A program made the position numbers and the translations under genes. This document shows positions 62,404-64,000 of a stretch of DNA of 64,000 nucleotides, in pieces. The notes beneath the pieces were generated by a model, which searched no databases, was not told the origin of the DNA, and was given only the letters and a program-made list of their open reading frames with translations. Source of the DNA: Cavenderia fasciculata (lineage: Eukaryota; Evosea; Eumycetozoa; Acytosteliales; Cavenderiaceae). Within the stretch, counting starts at the first letter, position 1. Each line of letters starts with the position of its first letter. Location: NCBI RefSeq assembly GCF_000203815.1, contig NW_004457729.1:2232674-2296673 (forward strand). The letters run 5' to 3'.

Positions 62404-63620
62404 TTAATAAAACTCAGCAGTAATAGTATTATTCATGTATGGAATCATGTATTCATAGAACCATTGATCTAGAAAGAAAGAAAGAAATTAAAAATTAATA
62501 TGTATATTTGTTGATTTGATTATTTTTTGTTTGTTCGAAAACATACCAGTAAATTGTAAATGATCACCAACACATGGAATTTGAGTTACACGACCTTCAC
62601 CATCAAGATATTTCATACCAATCCAATCTTCAGTATAGAGATCAGTTTGTTCCATTGGAATGACAGTCTTGGCTTGACCAAGTTGGTAGAATCCAAACCA
62701 TTCAGATTCACGTGGTACAACCATTGTATCTTCGGTGAATTGAACCAAAACAAACTCGTTGAGTGTGATGAGGTTCTTTTTGTAGGTTTCGTTTTTGGTG
62801 GGACCTGCATTGTTAATGTCGGCAAGGAATACTGATTTGTCTAGGTACTCTTGATAGTTGATTGGATCTTGCCAGTATTCAGCTTGAACAAGATGTTCTT
62901 GAACAAATTCTTCATAGACACCGAGATTCAATAATTCACGGGCCATGTTACAAAGTGTACCGTTGGTACCTGGACATCTTGGCATACCATAGACACCTTG
63001 GTGTTGACCACCGACCGACAACAAGTTGTAGACTGGTGGATCGTTGCAACGCTCGACATAGGCTCTTAGGAATTGTCCACCTTGTGAGAATCCGATAGCA
63101 TTGAATCCGTTGGTCAGGTTTTCATTCTTTTTAAGCATATCACACACCATATCGACCTGTGTATTAACATTCTTAAAGAATCCATTGAATTCATCGTCGG
63201 TAATAGAATCACCAATTTCAATACTATATACAAAGATACCTGGTATCTTTTCTTCAATCATTTGTTTAATTCTTCCCATTCTTTAAAAAAGAAAGGAAGA
63301 ATCAAAATAATAATAATAATAATAATAATTTAAATTAAAAAGTTAATTAATATTTTAATTGATTTAGAAGATAAATAATGAATGTTTTTGGTAGTATACT
63401 TACGAAAAGGGATAACAACAAGTATCACCCATTCCTAAACATTTATAGAATATAGATAGATAGATAGATCTGATTAGTATCTCAAACAGTAATAGATAAT
63501 ATTTAAACACTACTACTACTACTTACCATGCCACATAACTACAGGTCTGATTGCCTCTTGCTGAGCTACACTACAAACAACAAATAATGTTGCCAATGCT
63601 AAAATGATTAATTTCATCAT
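62404..63620 (-). CDS. ppt1: Palmitoyl-protein thioesterase 1
   Basis: Four exons: 63620-63527, 63434-63404, 63280-62547 and 62468-62404, 307 residues; human PPT1 has 306. Lysosomal enzyme that removes fatty acyl groups from cysteine in S-acylated proteins. Signal peptide (MKLIILALATLFVVCSVAQQ), RPVVMWHGMGDTCCYPFS across exons 1-3, nucleophile in NAIGFSQGGQFLRAYVERCN, GGQHQGVYGMPRCPG, catalytic Asp in FTEDTMVVP, catalytic His in VGDHLQFT, and C-terminal DQWFYEYMIPYM. A 31-nt exon 2 is needed and keeps frame. Two adjacent ATGs (63620 and 63617) open the frame. Tail-to-tail, 52 bp from the methylthiotransferase stop. Confidence 0.96.
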
Positions 63621-64000
63621 CTTCTTTTTATCTCTTTATCTCTTTGTCTATCTATCTATAATTATTAATAACAAAATGAACATCAATCATTCTAACCCAT
63701 TGGTGTGTTCTTGGTTCATCAAACCACCACTACAAAAAAAGATATCCCCTTACAACAAATATTAATTTTTGATAATTGCGGGAATGGATATAAATATCTT
63801 TACAATCGGTAATTAAAAAGTAATCGACTATTCTTTCATCGGTAAATAAATATAATGATTTATTGTATGATTATTCATATTAGATTTGGTTGGATTAGCT
63901 GTAAGATTTATTGTTCAGTGTTATAGTCATAGTTTGACATAATCGGTGATATCTGTGAGAGATCGACATGAATGGATCGAGTTTGTCAACTCTTTACAAC
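63621..64000. other. 5' flank of ppt1
   Basis: Upstream of ppt1 to the window end; AT-rich, with CTTTTTATCTCTTTATCTC repeats near the start. No gene begins here within view. Confidence 0.5.

Overview
This window is nuclear DNA from a social amoeba (Dictyostelia). It is AT-rich, with short AT introns that start GTAAGT or GTATGT and end TTTAG/ATAG. Poly-Asn, poly-Gln and poly-Ser runs encoded by AAT, CAA and AGT repeats are frequent. The proteins resemble dictyostelid or general eukaryotic orthologues (erkA, reptin, CNOT11, RAD17, PPT1). Exons are less extremely AT-biased than in D. discoideum, so a group 1/2 species (Cavenderia or Heterostelium/Polysphondylium type) is my guess; this is inference.

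Layout. 1-6.1 kb: 3' end of tryptophan 2,3-dioxygenase, CENP-S/MHF1-like histone-fold gene, TMEM53/DUF829 gene, CHO2-type phosphatidylethanolamine N-methyltransferase. 6.9-18.2 kb: TTC13/SRFR1-like TPR gene, WBP4-like U1 zinc-finger gene, MAP kinase erkA, mitochondrial GatA, WDR89. 18.2-23.4 kb: YFH7/uridine-kinase-like P-loop kinase, a possible broken coding remnant, a 764-residue ankyrin-type protein, a SAM methyltransferase. 23.4-32.4 kb is gene-poor, with one small Lys-rich protein gene and one low-complexity protein whose C-terminus looks like a CDK inhibitor. 32.4-37.7 kb: PAXBP1/GCFC, then a head-to-head pair of ER/secretory thioredoxin-fold genes (single-domain protein and OST3/6). 37.9-38.6 kb: a non-coding transcription unit carrying two identical intronic C/D-box snoRNAs. 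38.9-51.2 kb: RAD17, BAX-inhibitor-1, SH3BGRL, BAR-RhoGAP, CNOT11, pterin carbinolamine dehydratase. 51.2-55.9 kb is a 4.8 kb gene desert. 55.9-64 kb: two-finger C2H2 protein, reptin (RVB2), CDK5RAP1-type methylthiotransferase, palmitoyl-protein thioesterase 1.

The genes are mostly unrelated housekeeping functions in the usual compact head-to-head and tail-to-tail arrangement, so no operon logic applies. Exon boundaries were worked out by hand from GT/AG sites, frame phase and family similarity. In nearly every multi-exon model the summed exon length is a multiple of three. Two genes, the TTC13-like gene and RAD17, contain a frame break in a homopolymer or low-complexity stretch, which more probably reflects assembly error or allelic variation than gene death.

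The most interesting items are the duplicated intronic snoRNA pair, the candidate SIAMESE/Cip-like CDK inhibitor, the acidic extension on the CENP-S homologue, a tiny MITE-like palindrome, and the long gene-poor stretches. No tRNA, rRNA, CRISPR array or recognisable retroelement was found.
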